From Acinetobacter sp. (lineage in GTDB: Bacteria; Pseudomonadota; Gammaproteobacteria; Pseudomonadales; Moraxellaceae): 5,988 nucleotides of DNA. The first letter of the stretch is position 1. Every line of letters begins with the position of its first letter. Where the stretch lies: contig JAUNHS010000099.1 in the NCBI GenBank assembly GCA_030523805.1, forward strand, positions 1 to 5,988. The letters are read 5' to 3'. Of the stretch, positions 5,852-5,988 are shown piece by piece. The notes below the pieces were generated by a model. The model was not told the origin of the DNA, did no database searches, and saw nothing but the letters and a program-made list of their open reading frames with translations. The translations under genes were made by a program, and so were the position numbers.

Positions 5852-5891
5852 CGAAGAAGTGTAAAATTTAAAGCACGCTTTGGCTAAAATT

Positions 5892-5900
5892 TGCTATGAT
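5892..5900 (+). promoter_or_regulatory. Extended -10 promoter for the downstream carbon-nitrogen hydrolase gene
   Basis: TGCTATGAT combines the extended TGn motif with TATGAT (5 of 6 to TATAAT), 27 bp before the start codon. No well-placed -35 is seen. It suggests that the hydrolase gene is transcribed separately from the RiPP operon. Confidence 0.45.
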
Positions 5901-5927
5901 GATGAAAATCGTATGAAGGACACGCAC

Positions 5928-5988
5928 ATGACTAAACTATCCATCGCCCAAATGAACTCTCAAAGTGATATAGAGCAAAACTTTGCTG
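5928..5988 (+). CDS. Carbon-nitrogen hydrolase (nitrilase superfamily), N-terminus only (3' truncated by window)
   Basis: ATG 5928 has an AGGA (5917-5920) with 7 nt spacing. It opens a frame of 20 codons to the window end, MTKLSIAQMNSQSDIEQNFA. This resembles the first strand and following segment of Nit1/omega-amidase-type carbon-nitrogen hydrolases (pattern ..IAQMNS..D...N). These enzymes cleave amide or nitrile C-N bonds with a Glu-Lys-Cys triad, none of which is inside the window. Identity therefore rests on a short stretch and is moderate. Confidence 0.6.
   Translation, partial: MTKLSIAQMNSQSDIEQNFA

Noticed and set aside
5867..5882. AAAGC-AC-GCTTT inverted repeat after the DUF2063 gene as an operon terminator
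   Set aside because: A 2-nt loop and 5-bp arms cannot form a stable terminator hairpin, and no T tract follows.

Overview
The window reads as AT-rich gammaproteobacterial chromosome, most likely from the Moraxellaceae (Acinetobacter or a close relative). This rests on the divergent pyrE/crc pair, known from Acinetobacter and Pseudomonas, and on the general look of the proteins. Species cannot be fixed from sequence alone.

Left part (1-3505), mostly housekeeping genes. The end of an FKBP-type peptidyl-prolyl isomerase (+) meets a family-6-like uracil/hypoxanthine-DNA glycosylase (-) tail to tail, with 4 bp of overlap. The glycosylase lies downstream of pyrE (-), apparently in the same transcript. 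pyrE diverges from a Crc/exonuclease III-like gene (+) across 160 bp that holds both promoters. The Crc-like protein keeps every catalytic residue of the exonuclease III fold, unlike Pseudomonas Crc. It converges on corA (-), with an 11-bp hairpin terminator between the two.

Right part (3506-5851), the most interesting section: a compact three-gene RiPP (ribosomally made, modified peptide) operon of the HvfABC/bufferin type. A 101-residue exported Cys-repeat precursor is followed by a strong hairpin terminator or attenuator. Next comes a DUF692 MNIO (multinuclear non-haem iron oxidative) enzyme, and 8 bp later its DUF2063 HvfC/BufC partner. In characterised relatives the MNIO enzyme and its partner convert precursor cysteines into oxazolone/thioamide or thiooxazole groups, and the exported product binds copper. 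This precursor has six evenly spaced [Q/D/E]-A-[A/S/T]-C-[G/A] units instead of the EGKCG repeats of HvfA, so its product may belong to an undescribed subfamily. The first MNIO start codon in the frame lies inside the terminator stem, so the real start is probably 69 bp downstream.

Right edge (5852-5988): a short intergenic region with an extended -10 promoter, then the first 20 codons of a carbon-nitrogen hydrolase (nitrilase family) gene that runs off the window.
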